Made by a program: the position numbers and the translations under genes
Notes under the pieces: model-generated
Told to the model about the DNA's origin: nothing
Databases searched by the model: none
The model's input: only the letters and a program-made list of their open reading frames with translations
Part shown: positions 8,384 through 16,446 of the stretch, piece after piece
Numbering within the stretch: position 1 is the stretch's first letter
Layout of the letters: the number at the start of each line of letters is the position of its first letter
Assembly (NCBI GenBank): GCA_027578815.1
Contig: JANBTH010000474.1
Location: 1 to 16,691 of the forward strand
Direction: 5' to 3'
Source: Coemansia sp. RSA 1804
Lineage: Eukaryota > Kickxellomycota > Kickxellomycetes > Kickxellales > Kickxellaceae
Length of the DNA stretch: 16,691 nucleotides

Positions 8384-9490
8384 CTAGGCGCCATTATCTG
8401 TTTCATTGAATGTGGAGAGCAGCGAAGTGTTGTACGAACTGCAGTCCTGACACTTGTGATATATAAAGTGGAGCCTTGTAACAGACCGCTTGTGGCAGTC
8501 GTTGCAAAATACCAACGCTTGTGTTTTCCTGTACTCGATTGGCATGCAGCTGATTCTCATGTAGCTGTCAATTTCAGTAAAGATAGGCTTTGTGTCGCAA
8601 AGCGACGCAGAACACACTGGGCATTTGTACGAGTACTGAATATGCTTGTTCAAGCAAGGCTCGTGCATCAAGTGGAGGCATTCAGCCTGGATGATGCTGT
8701 GGACTGAATCAAAGAACTGCTCCCCGCAGATAGGACAGTCGCAGTGGAGCCGCTTCTCTTTGCATCCGTGCTTGTCGCGTGCACTGACAGATACACAAGC
8801 TTCGCACGTATCGCAATGGTAGTAGTCGCTCTTGCATCCGCTCAGACATATGCCGCATCTATCGCAGTGGAATATATTCTTGCTCTTATCGTCGTCAAGG
8901 AGCTTGCATTTGTCACAATAGTAGTGGCCTAGAATTGCTAGGCATTTTCTGCAGCTCTGTGCCACTGACTGCGATTCCGAACACAGCATACATCTCATCA
9001 ACTCTACAGCGTGCCTGTCCATGCTATGGTCGCTGCTGCTGTCGTGGCAAAACCGACATGCAACCCATTTATTGCAGCAAGGAGCAAGAACCTTGGCTTT
9101 TAACTGGTAATGGGGGCATCCAAAAGTTGTTTGCGCCTGGTCGTGGTACGAGATGCTAGCTTCTCCAGCAGGTATCTCATCTGTAGTATCTGTGCGTCTG
9201 TTGTATGTGGTTTTCGAGTGTCCCATTAGTAGCTACACCTTAAGTTGCTTGCATTCGTTGCAGTGAAAATGAGCCATCTGTTAATTCTCACAGTGTTAGC
9301 AATACCTTGTTACTCTTTTGGCTTGAAAGTCAGGATAAAACCCAAACCATGATTCTTTCTGTTCCCGCCGGCTTACCTCTTGTGCCTGTCTGGCCTTTTC
9401 TGTCTCAGTCAAGCCTGAGTCTGCATGTATTCGCTGTATTGCTACCCGAAGTAGCTTTTGCGATTCCGTTTCAAAAGAGCCTGTGGTCAT
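8384..9490 (-). CDS. RCHY1/Pirh2-type CHY-CTCHY-RING E3 ubiquitin ligase (two exons)
   Basis: Zinc-rich RING E3 ligase. Animal RCHY1 ubiquitinates p53 and other targets; fungal members are less studied. Exon 1 is 9377-9490 (38 codons) and exon 2 is 8384-9232, giving 320 aa. In joined numbering, a CHY zinc finger runs from GCPHY (76) to CMLC (about 122). A CTCHY finger follows (about 132-172, CRKC to CGICLSGC), then a RING-H2 with C204, C207, C223, H225, H228, C231, C242, C245. A C-terminal zinc-ribbon-like part follows (CNDC at 281-284, CQDC at 299-302) and ends in SSYNT, as in RCHY1. Exon 1 is supported by an ATG in good context, a canonical GAG|GTAAGC donor and a phase-0 join. The join restores TEKARQAQELLMG, matching the EKARxxQxLM helix that precedes the SYHD box in fungal homologues. 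The ATG at 9226 could serve as an internal start if exon 1 were wrong. The ligase call is firm; the splice is likely but unproven. Confidence 0.88.
9233..9376 (-). other. intron of the RCHY1-like gene
   Basis: A 144-nt GT-AG intron: donor GTAAGC at 9371-9376, acceptor GTGTAG ending at 9233. Only this acceptor keeps the frame open into MGHSK. A stronger-looking branch site (TGCTAAC) followed by AACAG lies inside it (near 9299 and 9272), but splicing there reaches a stop 15 codons later. Confidence 0.65.
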
Positions 9491-10469
9491 CGTCTTTGTA
9501 TTTGAACAAATAAAAAAGGTTATAGACGTGCTCTAGTCAAGGCAGTATTCATATCAGCGTGATATATTGATGTCAAGGAGAGTCGTTTATTCAAGGGTAT
9601 GTATATTAAAGTTTAACAGCTTTAGAGAAAAGAGAATTACCACGGAACATCAATACCGTAGCAGCTTTGCAATGGAAGCGCTAGAACCTACCGCTCCTAC
9701 TAGAAGCAAATTTTAAAGTAAGAAGAAAAAGGTAACCGAGTCCGTGCATTTTTAGCACCGTTATTTGAACATGACCTGTGTGAGAATGAGATGTCTCTTC
9801 TTGTCCAGAGTGCACTGGCCATACCGATTGGATGAAATATGCGGCTGCACATCTTCTTGTCACATGGACCCCATTCAGTGCCAGCACAGCAAAGAGAGAC
9901 AAATGGCCAGCAGCTACAAGCTAAGAACGCTTGAAATGTGTTTCTTTAAACGTGAGACAGTGAAAATCTCTATATTCCACTTAAGGAAAGGGGGCGAAAT
10001 CTCTATTCACAGCTGCAATGGCAATGGCTTTTTTTATATGGTCACAAGGGCCATACATATTTTGTTGGCTGCAGCTTAGACAAACTCTCTTCGTTTTTGT
10101 TCCCTCTCGATTTTGCTCCATCGTGATTAGATCATATTCTTGATCAACGGAATCGGGGATTGCGCAGCAAAAGGAGGACAAGGGGGAGAATAAAAGTGCT
10201 GGATTTTGAAAGCTTGCTTGTGTTTGACAGCCATATTTCTGGAGCGGTCTTCGGAATCCTTTATCAGCAAGCATTGCTGTGCTACCACAACACATTTCCG
10301 CCAGCAGTTTTCTTTCTTTTCTTTGTTTCTCTCCTCCTCCTCCTCCTCTTTCATCATTGAAAATACATCGTTTCTTATACCACTATTGTTTTCTTGTGGA
10401 TGACCGTTGCTTTTTTTTGCGTGTAGTCCAACTTTTCCAGTCTTAAAATAAGAAGTACTATCATCAAAC
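9491..10469. other. long divergent intergenic region (RCHY1-like / ZWF1 promoters)
   Basis: About 980 nt without a gene I can support. Several short frames occur on both strands but show no recognisable domain and have low-complexity composition; one antisense frame runs into the 5' end of ZWF1. The last 160 nt before ZWF1 are pyrimidine-rich on the sense strand. The region should hold both divergent promoters. Confidence 0.45.
10331..10348. repeat. (CTC)6 trinucleotide tract in the ZWF1 upstream region
   Basis: Six perfect CTC units within a longer pyrimidine stretch (about 10306-10352), ending about 120 nt before the ZWF1 ATG. CT-rich blocks upstream of highly expressed genes are common in fungi, so a promoter or transcription-start role is plausible but unproven. 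Confidence 0.7.
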
Positions 10470-12005
10470 ATGGCCCAGTCTTCGACATCGAGCAAGTGCG
10501 GTGATCTGACCAGCGCAATAGATCGCGCTGCCAAGCTTAACATTCCAACAACTATTGTTGTGTTTGGAGCCTCAGGCGATCTTGCAAAGAAGAAGACATT
10601 CCCTTCTCTCTTTCATCTATTCGAGCAATCGCTCTTGCCAAAGCGCATAAGCATCATTGGTTATGCACGCACACAGATGTCTGATGACGAATTTCACAAG
10701 AGAGTCACATCCCACTTCAAGCCAGATACTCCGCATGACACGGTGGTCGGCTTCCTCAAAATATGCAAGTATGTGAGTGGCAAGTACGATGTCGACAAGG
10801 ACTTCAAGGCTCTGCGCAAAGCAATTGAGGACCATGAGGGGGCCATTGATGTAAGCAATACGGACGAGAGGGTCCATGTTTACTACATGGCATTGCCTCC
10901 TTCGGTCTTTGTCGACGTTGCTACACACGTAAAGAACAATGTCTACGACAAGAGCTGCACCAACCGACTGGTTATTGAGAAGCCATTTGGCCACGATCTC
11001 GAGTCAAGCCGCGTTCTGAGCAAAAAGATCAGCGCCCTGTTCGACGAGAACGAGGTCTTCCGCATCGACCACTATCTAGGCAAAGAGATGGTTAAAAACA
11101 TCATTACCCTGCGCTTTGCAAACGTCTTCTACGAGGCCGTGTGGAACCGCCACTACATTGACAACATCCAGATAACTTTCAAGGAGCCATTTGGCACTGA
11201 AGGCCGCGGCGGCTACTTTGACGAGTTTGGGATTATCCGTGACGTCATGCAGAACCACCTGATCCAGGTCCTCTGTATTGTGGCTATGAACCAACCAAAG
11301 TCGCTTGGTGCAGAGGACATCCGTGACCGCAAGACCGAAGTTTTGCGTCGCATTCTACCAATTCAGCTTGAAGACACGCTGCTTGGACAGTATGTGGCCT
11401 CGGCAGATGGCAGCAAGCCCGGATACAAGGACGATGACGGCGTGCCCAAAGACTCAATTACGCCGACATTTGCACAATGCGTGATGCATGTCGATAACGA
11501 AAGATGGCGTGGGGTGCCCTGGGTTATCAAGGCAGGCAAGGCGCTAAACGAAGCAAAGATGCTGATCCGCATCCAATACAAGGACATGCCGAATCCGCTG
11601 TTTCCTAACCTGGCACGCAACGAGCTCGTCATCCAGGTCAGCCCCAAAGAGGCAATGTACATTAAGACAATTGTCAAGGAGCCAGGTCTGTCGACGAATC
11701 TGGCCATGTCTGAGCTGGATTTGACTTACAAGACTCGCTACCACGACGTCAAGATTCCTGATGCCTATGCGACGCTAATTCTTGATATTCTCAATGGCGA
11801 CCACTCGAATTTTGTGCGCAGTGACGAGCTGGACGAGGCCTGGCGTATTTTCACACCGCTGCTCCACAGGATCGAAACTGAGCGCATCAAGCCGTTGCCC
11901 TATGAGTACGGCTCGCGTGGCCCCGAGGGCGCCTACCAGTTTGTGGAAGATCGTGTTGGGTACAAGAGAACCGGGCTAGAGTACCACTGGGAGGCACCAG
12001 AGTAG
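10470..12005 (+). CDS. ZWF1: glucose-6-phosphate 1-dehydrogenase
   Basis: Catalyses the NADP-dependent oxidation of glucose 6-phosphate to 6-phosphogluconolactone, the first step of the oxidative pentose phosphate pathway in the cytosol and a main NADPH source. The 511-aa length matches the eukaryotic enzyme (505 in yeast). The Rossmann dinucleotide motif GASGDLA is at 33-39, the substrate-binding EKPFGHD at 170-176, and the active-site signature RIDHYLGKE at 198-206. The C-terminal half carries the expected beta-sheet dimer domain, including GVPWVIKAGKAL (about 351-362). The start ATG has a strong context (AAACATGG). The gene is intronless, on the plus strand, and converges with UBC9. A polyadenylation signal lies 116 nt after the stop. 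I see nothing odd in it. Confidence 0.98.
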   Translation: MAQSSTSSKCGDLTSAIDRAAKLNIPTTIVVFGASGDLAKKKTFPSLFHLFEQSLLPKRISIIGYARTQMSDDEFHKRVTSHFKPDTPHDTVVGFLKICKYVSGKYDVDKDFKALRKAIEDHEGAIDVSNTDERVHVYYMALPPSVFVDVATHVKNNVYDKSCTNRLVIEKPFGHDLESSRVLSKKISALFDENEVFRIDHYLGKEMVKNIITLRFANVFYEAVWNRHYIDNIQITFKEPFGTEGRGGYFDEFGIIRDVMQNHLIQVLCIVAMNQPKSLGAEDIRDRKTEVLRRILPIQLEDTLLGQYVASADGSKPGYKDDDGVPKDSITPTFAQCVMHVDNERWRGVPWVIKAGKALNEAKMLIRIQYKDMPNPLFPNLARNELVIQVSPKEAMYIKTIVKEPGLSTNLAMSELDLTYKTRYHDVKIPDAYATLILDILNGDHSNFVRSDELDEAWRIFTPLLHRIETERIKPLPYEYGSRGPEGAYQFVEDRVGYKRTGLEYHWEAPE

Positions 12006-12120
12006 AAATGTTTGGCACCTGGCTTTCTGGTGTTGGCGGATTTGCCGCAAAACGCATGTGTCTTTCATTAGCCTTTTTCTGAGCTTGTGAATGAATTCTT
12101 TATGCTTGTTTTTATGAAGA

Positions 12121-12126
12121 AATAAA
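12121..12126 (+). terminator. polyadenylation signal AATAAA of ZWF1
   Basis: A perfect AATAAA lies 116 nt downstream of the ZWF1 stop codon, in the AT-rich gap before the convergent UBC9 gene. Spacing and orientation fit a 3'-end processing signal. Confidence 0.6.
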
Positions 12127-12299
12127 ATAGATTAGTCTTGCTTACATTTTTTTGAACAAATGCATAGCAAAAAGTGTAACCCTCATATAATAAACAAAAA
12201 GCATATTGCCTAAACCGGAGTGCCCGTTCTGCAATGATTCCAGACGATATCGCTTATCCTTGTCAAATAAAGGCTCTTCTGAGAAAAAAAAAGTTGATC

Positions 12300-13109
12300 T
12301 CAGAATTTTGCGTACAATTGCGCCTGCGCCCGAATTTTCTTTTCATACGACTTTTTGTCCTTTCTGTAAAGATGGTATGCTTCCGACTGAGCAGGATCAG
12401 AATTGTTCGGATCGTTTAGGAGATCCTGAACGCCAAGAAGGATCTAATAGGATAAAATGAAGCAGCCGATATTCAGTGATCTGGTTAGACATACTATTCT
12501 CTTAAAACTGGCTGATATCTTTAACTGCTATGGCATACCCCCTTAGTTCAGGACAAACAACCTTGGTTGCAACCTACCTGCTTAATTGTGATGGACGGCT
12601 TCCAGTCTTTTTCCGCATTAAGAATGGACAGACAGACGGTGCCCGAAGGAAACACGTTTGGATGGAACAGCGGCGGGCTAAACTGGCACTTTGGCGGTGC
12701 TACCGGATAGTCCTCGGTAAAAAGAAGTATGCACTTGTAGAGGCCATTCTCCCAAGGTGTGTCTTCTTTGCCTGGAATACCACATTCCCAGCGCATCAGA
12801 TCCAATCCACCATCAGGCGTCTTTTGTGGGCGAGCGTAAAACCCCTATAAAATGGCAGTCGCATGGCTGAAATGTAAATAGTTCTTTATTTTTAGCTCGT
12901 CATCAAGTGTGTTTCTACTATTCCGAAGCCATTGTTTGCTATTGCTGTTCTTGAAAACAGAGGATAAGGGTGCAAATTAAAGCGTGTGTGCATGCCAACA
13001 TGTCGAGTACATCAAACACAGGTTTCTTCACCAGCATACATACGTGTGGATGATCCTTTCTCCATTGCTTTCTCTCCTCCATCAGGCGGTTACGGCATAT
13101 TCCCGACAT
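12300..13109 (-). CDS. UBC9: SUMO-conjugating enzyme E2 Ubc9 (three exons)
   Basis: The single E2 for SUMO: it takes SUMO from the Aos1-Uba2 E1 onto its cysteine and passes it to target lysines, mainly in the nucleus. Exons 13044-13109 (22 codons), 12578-12844 (89) and 12300-12443 (47 plus TGA) join in phase 0 to give 158 aa, the same length as human UBC9. Exon 1 encodes MSGICRNRLMEERKQW, with the basic residues R13, K14, R17, K18 and H20 used for SUMO/E1 contact. Exon 2 holds HPN (83-85) and catalytic Cys93 in GTVCLSIL. Exon 3 starts ILLGVQDLLNDPN and carries D127. All positions match human numbering without gaps. One oddity: residue 87, Tyr in the human and yeast enzymes, is Phe here. A T10 run precedes the ATG by 3 nt. 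The annotation is firm, since the splice sites reproduce the family exactly. Confidence 0.97.
12444..12577 (-). other. UBC9 intron 2
   Basis: A 134-nt phase-0 intron between TIKQ and ILLG, with donor CAG|GTAGGT and acceptor CTATTAG|ATC. A CTAAC-like branch site (GTCTAAC) lies about 40 nt before the acceptor. The protein match across the junction fixes both ends. Confidence 0.9.
12845..13043 (-). other. UBC9 intron 1
   Basis: A 199-nt phase-0 intron between DHPH and GFYARP, with donor CAC|GTATGT and acceptor TTATAG|GGG. A competing TTTCAG acceptor 22 nt upstream would shift the frame, so the chosen one is set by the conserved protein sequence. Confidence 0.9.
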
Positions 13110-13427
13110 TGTAAAAAAAAAACCTCCCACACGCAAAGATGATAGCGTTGTTTGTCTCTGTTTAGTCGGGAACGCAAAGACCACGCTGGTAGTATCAATA
13201 ATAAGCACACAGTAGATACAAAAGACAAAAGGTGTATGAAATAGAGAAAAGAAGACTGAAGCAATAACAAAAGGTGTACTAGTTTCTTAAAAAAAATTCA
13301 ACGTAACAACAGCAATCGCGATATTCTAGCTGGTCTTTGCAAATGTTGATGGTTTAAAAAGCACACGCAGTTCGTAGACCTCTGATTGGAGAAGCTTGAA
13401 GATTGGGTTATTACACGTGACATTTGA
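13110..13427. other. intergenic region, UBC9 promoter and RlmN 3' flank
   Basis: About 318 nt between the RlmN stop and the UBC9 start. It contains a run of ten A on the plus strand (13113-13122), which is a T tract just before the UBC9 ATG. I see no gene here. Confidence 0.4.
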
Positions 13428-14636
13428 TCATGACGATATCGTGGAGGCTGCATTTGATGCTGTTGTGGTCGCCATTGTTGCGGCTGAGTCATGCGCACTC
13501 TTTAACTGACCGCATGCTGCAAGAATATCGTCGCCACGAGGCGTTCTGACCGATGCAAAGACGCCGGAATCCCGGATCAGACCGCAGAACCTGGCAATGC
13601 GGGATTCGCTAGATGGACGATACGCGCTTCCAGGCCATGGATTGAATGGAATAATATTGACATGTGCCGGCAAACCCTTGACCAGATCCACAAGTCGCTT
13701 TGCATCTGAATCCATGTCGTTGATGCCATCAAGCATTACATACTCAAATGTTATTCTGCGCGCCTGGTGGCTGGCCAAGGCTGCAAACTCTGCACAGCTT
13801 TGCATCAGAATCGGGAGCGGGTAAGTCTTGTTAATTGGCATTATCTCCGATCGAAGATCATTGTCTGCAGAATGCAACGATATAGCCAACCCAACGCGCA
13901 AATCAGTTGCAATCTTAGGAATAAGCGGCGCAACGCCAGAGGTCGATATCGTAATGCGCCAAGGTGCCATTCCAATTCCATCCCTATCGGTCAGAACACT
14001 GATAGCTTTGCTCACATTTCTAAAGTTGTAAAGCGGCTCACCTTGGCCCATGAATACAATATTAGAGATATTGGGCCTCTGTCCTATCTGGCGTGGGTAG
14101 TCCTTCTCCTTCCATGCAGCTATCATGTACTGCCCAACAATCTCGGAAGCGGTGAGATTCCGATACAGCGACTGGGTGCCCGTATGGCAAAATTTGCACG
14201 ATAGCGAGCATCCAACCTGTGAAGATACGCAGAGTGTCCCCCGACTGCTATCAGGTATAAACACACACTCTACTGTAGCCTTCGAGTCACTATTGTACTG
14301 AATAAGCACCTTCCTTGTACCATCCTTTGAGAGTTGGTTTTCTAACACTCGGCCATAGTCAATACTATAGCTATTCTCCAGCTCACACTGTGCTTCTTTC
14401 GGAAGATTGGACATGTCCTGAAATAAAGTTGATCCCTTGGAATACATCCATTCATATATCTGTCTGCCTCGATATTTTGGCAAATTCATATTTACGGCTA
14501 TGTCTGTGACTTCCTTTTGCGTTTTGCCAAACATGTTTGTTCGTTTCTGGGTAGAAACAGAGCTGTATCCTCTTGTGGCTCTTATGGCTCTCGTGCACAA
14601 GGTGTGTGAAGTCCATCGAAGAACAAATCCTTCCAT
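13428..14636 (-). CDS. RlmN-type radical SAM RNA (adenine-C2) methyltransferase, probably mitochondrial
   Basis: Bacterial RlmN methylates C2 of A2503 in 23S rRNA and A37 in some tRNAs; a mitochondrial target is inferred here. The 402-aa protein starts at the ATG 14634-14636; the open frame runs further upstream only to a TTG. The N-terminal 35 residues hold several arginines, Ser/Thr and one acidic residue, with RGYSS as a likely presequence cleavage site. The helical RlmN N-domain (about 38-100) includes YRGRQIYEWMY. The [4Fe-4S] cluster cysteines CxxxCxxC are C143, C147 and C150. The two methyl-transfer cysteines are C136 (equivalent to E. coli C118) and C375 in AACGQL (E. coli C355). MGQGEPL (196-202) and SLHSADNDLRSEIMPIN match the family. 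FCHTGTQ resembles alphaproteobacterial RlmN rather than the FCSTAQQ of gammaproteobacteria. The last 24 residues are a Ser/Thr/Ala tail. The gene is intronless and visibly less GC-rich than VPS1 or the WDR91-like gene. Confidence 0.93.
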   Translation of the reverse strand: MEGFVLRWTSHTLCTRAIRATRGYSSVSTQKRTNMFGKTQKEVTDIAVNMNLPKYRGRQIYEWMYSKGSTLFQDMSNLPKEAQCELENSYSIDYGRVLENQLSKDGTRKVLIQYNSDSKATVECVFIPDSSRGTLCVSSQVGCSLSCKFCHTGTQSLYRNLTASEIVGQYMIAAWKEKDYPRQIGQRPNISNIVFMGQGEPLYNFRNVSKAISVLTDRDGIGMAPWRITISTSGVAPLIPKIATDLRVGLAISLHSADNDLRSEIMPINKTYPLPILMQSCAEFAALASHQARRITFEYVMLDGINDMDSDAKRLVDLVKGLPAHVNIIPFNPWPGSAYRPSSESRIARFCGLIRDSGVFASVRTPRGDDILAACGQLKSAHDSAATMATTTASNAASTISS

Positions 14637-14876
14637 GGTTTCTAACCGGTATCTAGCTAAAGTATAGATTGCAGAAACAATTGAGTAAAATGTATTGAAA
14701 AATACAGAGCCAAGTAAAGACAAAAAATGAAAATGATAAATACTCAAACAACACTAAGCATATTGATCTTCTTAAAATGGCCGGAAACCTGAATGATTTC
14801 TTTCCCTTAAAATAATTTCAATAATCAATAGATCACCAATCTGCTTAAATCATGGTTGTAAGCAGCAGCTCAAAGC
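14637..14876. other. short intergenic gap, RlmN promoter
   Basis: About 240 nt, AT-rich, between the stop of the PhnZ-like gene and the start of RlmN, both on the minus strand. It should hold the RlmN promoter. The TTG-initiated extension of the RlmN frame reaches into it and encodes a hydrophobic stretch that I treat as untranslated. Confidence 0.4.
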
Positions 14877-15530
14877 TCAGGCAGGGTGCGTCAAATGTCT
14901 AATGGCCATTTCACGGTAGGCCTCCAGATCTGGCGTCTGAAGGCCCACAATCTTGGATGCGTCATCCCACTTTCTAAGCTGCACTTTTTCCTTGAACAGT
15001 GGATCACTTTCGAACGCAACAACTTCTTCGGGCAGAAAGGGACCGCTTTGGAACTTCAGTGATAGCTTGCTGGCATTGCTAAGGTCATTGTAGTATTGCT
15101 GATCCACTGCTGTCAGATAGCGCTTTGCAACAACATGCGACTCGACCAGTTCACAGACCTTTGGTGAGAACCCCAGCTTATGTAGATATTCAGCACCAAG
15201 CCTTTCATGGCCCATGATACCGACACTTTGCTCCACCTTTTCTTTGCTTGGCTTTATTAATGGTTCTTTGGTGGCCACATTATCAAAATCCTGGACAAGC
15301 ATCCGGTGCATCTCTTTAGCTGAGCAGAACTGGCCAATATCATGGAGCAATGCCGCTAACACCGTTTCGTCATCTGCTTTTGCCTGTGTTGCTCGCAGAG
15401 CTGCTTGAAGTGCATGTTCAAGCTGGGAAATGCTTTCACCGATATACCCCTGTTCGCTTCCATTCTTTAGTAGCTGAAAGACAGTGTCTACTTTAGACAT
15501 AACTGTTAGCGATGGCGTTGTCTGAGTCAT
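14877..15530 (-). CDS. PhnZ/TmpB-like HD-domain di-iron oxygenase
   Basis: HD-superfamily protein of the mixed-valent di-iron oxygenase type. PhnZ and TmpB cleave the C-P bond of hydroxylated aminoethylphosphonates; the substrate here is unknown. From the ATG at 15528-15530 it is 217 aa, near the family's usual size of about 190-210; an ATG ten codons later is an alternative. Key residues fit the PhnZ pattern: Tyr29 and Glu32 in YIGE with His39 in QLEH (the Y24/E27/H34 spacing of PhnZ), the HD pair His63-Asp64 in LLHDIG, His108 in MGHERLGAEYL, His132 in ESHVVAKRYL, and an aspartate in KWDD (189/190). The family block VVAKRYLTAVD is also present. The tyrosine and extra glutamate separate this group from HD phosphohydrolases. 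The open frame extends upstream to a TTG next to a possible small intron, so the 5' end is uncertain. The fold and class are firm; phosphonate chemistry is inference. Confidence 0.88.
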   Translation of the reverse strand: MTQTTPSLTVMSKVDTVFQLLKNGSEQGYIGESISQLEHALQAALRATQAKADDETVLAALLHDIGQFCSAKEMHRMLVQDFDNVATKEPLIKPSKEKVEQSVGIMGHERLGAEYLHKLGFSPKVCELVESHVVAKRYLTAVDQQYYNDLSNASKLSLKFQSGPFLPEEVVAFESDPLFKEKVQLRKWDDASKIVGLQTPDLEAYREMAIRHLTHPA

Positions 15531-16446
15531 TGGTTTGATAGTAGTGATGTTTCTTTGTAAGCTTGTATACGTTTTATAGCATTCCAGTTGGTGATGGGTT
15601 GTAATGAAAATTAACAACTAGAGCTATTATGAATAAAAAAGAATATAGTATACACTTGACAACATACCTCCCTTTCTTTCTCACTTTCTTCTGATACCCA
15701 CTTCTCAATGCGAATTCTGTCAAGACTAGAACAAACAAAGAGACATATGAGTTCTACACAGCGTTCCCACATAAAAATGTGTGCCATACATACTATGCAG
15801 CATTCTTTTCTTGCCGCAGAGTATGTAGCATCAGTCAGATATTCCAAAATGCACTTGGTTTTTAAATTCCATATATCCTGTCTTTTTGAAGTTGTATTGG
15901 ATTATAGGCAAAGTTTCTACCAAAAATAATCCGTAAATACATACATGTTCTTTCCTCCCGTGTCTTGACTTGCAAAGCACAGTACATTTTACGCAATGGA
16001 TGTTGGTTAAGATCAAGCATATGTCTGTTTTTCGAGTCTTTACATTGCCCTACAGATATTGTCACGTGTTTGTCATTTTAATTTCCTTGTGATCAATTTT
16101 CCTTGGCCTAATCTAACGTCCAACAATCTATGCGTGATTTTAATGTAAACAAAGAGAGTCTGTGGATGAGTTTGTCAGATAGTAAAAAGTAAACAAACAG
16201 TTGTGCTCAGAAACTACCACTTTCATCTTTCCTTCCTCTTTTCTTATTCCCTACATTTTTAAAAAGAATTTTTTTTAGCAATACTCCATATTTTCTACTC
16301 TTATAATATACCTGCTTCTACTTTAGCTTCGTTTTAAGATAATCAAAAGGGAGAATACGCTCTTGAGCATATCGTAAGCACATCCTTGAGGCTTTTCAAT
16401 AATACTGCTCATTACTTGACTTGGTTCACTCATTTTTTTCCTTTTC
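15531..16446. other. divergent intergenic region between the PhnZ-like and TPX2-like genes
   Basis: About 916 nt, AT-rich. No convincing gene. A consensus donor (GAG|GTATGT at 15662-15668 on the minus strand) and an in-frame TAG acceptor 50 nt further on suggest a small intron in the leader of the PhnZ-like gene. Several short open frames upstream of it (15684-16065, minus) show no domain. From about 16215 to 16270 the plus strand is pyrimidine-rich, as expected of the TPX2-like promoter. Confidence 0.4.
15618..15667 (-). other. possible 50-nt leader intron of the PhnZ-like gene
   Basis: The minus strand shows GAG|GTATGT, a TACTATA branch-like site, a T-rich stretch and two closely spaced TAG acceptors (the second ends at 15618). 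Length and ends fit small fungal introns. Using the second acceptor keeps the PhnZ-like frame open, which would either add an unconserved N-terminus or lie in the 5' untranslated region. Confidence 0.3.

Noticed and set aside
9681..10295. Short frames on both strands in the long gap
   Set aside because: No motif, no good codon pattern, no plausible splice partners found. The few cysteines near 10060-10120 do not form a known zinc site.
10127..10543. 138-codon antisense frame starting inside the ZWF1 coding region
   Set aside because: It has an ATG, but its composition is low-complexity (a Glu-rich run is just the translated CTC tract), no domain is recognisable, and it overlaps the conserved 5' end of ZWF1.
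12206..12460. Plus-strand 84-codon frame between ZWF1 and UBC9
   Set aside because: It is the antisense of the last UBC9 exon, whose protein sequence is unmistakable.
14637..14747. 37-residue hydrophobic N-terminal extension of RlmN
   Set aside because: It would start with TTG, which is not expected for a nuclear gene. The ATG at 14636 gives a proper mitochondrial presequence.
15862..16065. Minus-strand frame that might be an exon of a small gene (donor GTATGT near 15941)
   Set aside because: I could not recognise the peptide, and the phases do not join cleanly to the open stretch at 15668-15787, so the evidence is too weak to annotate.
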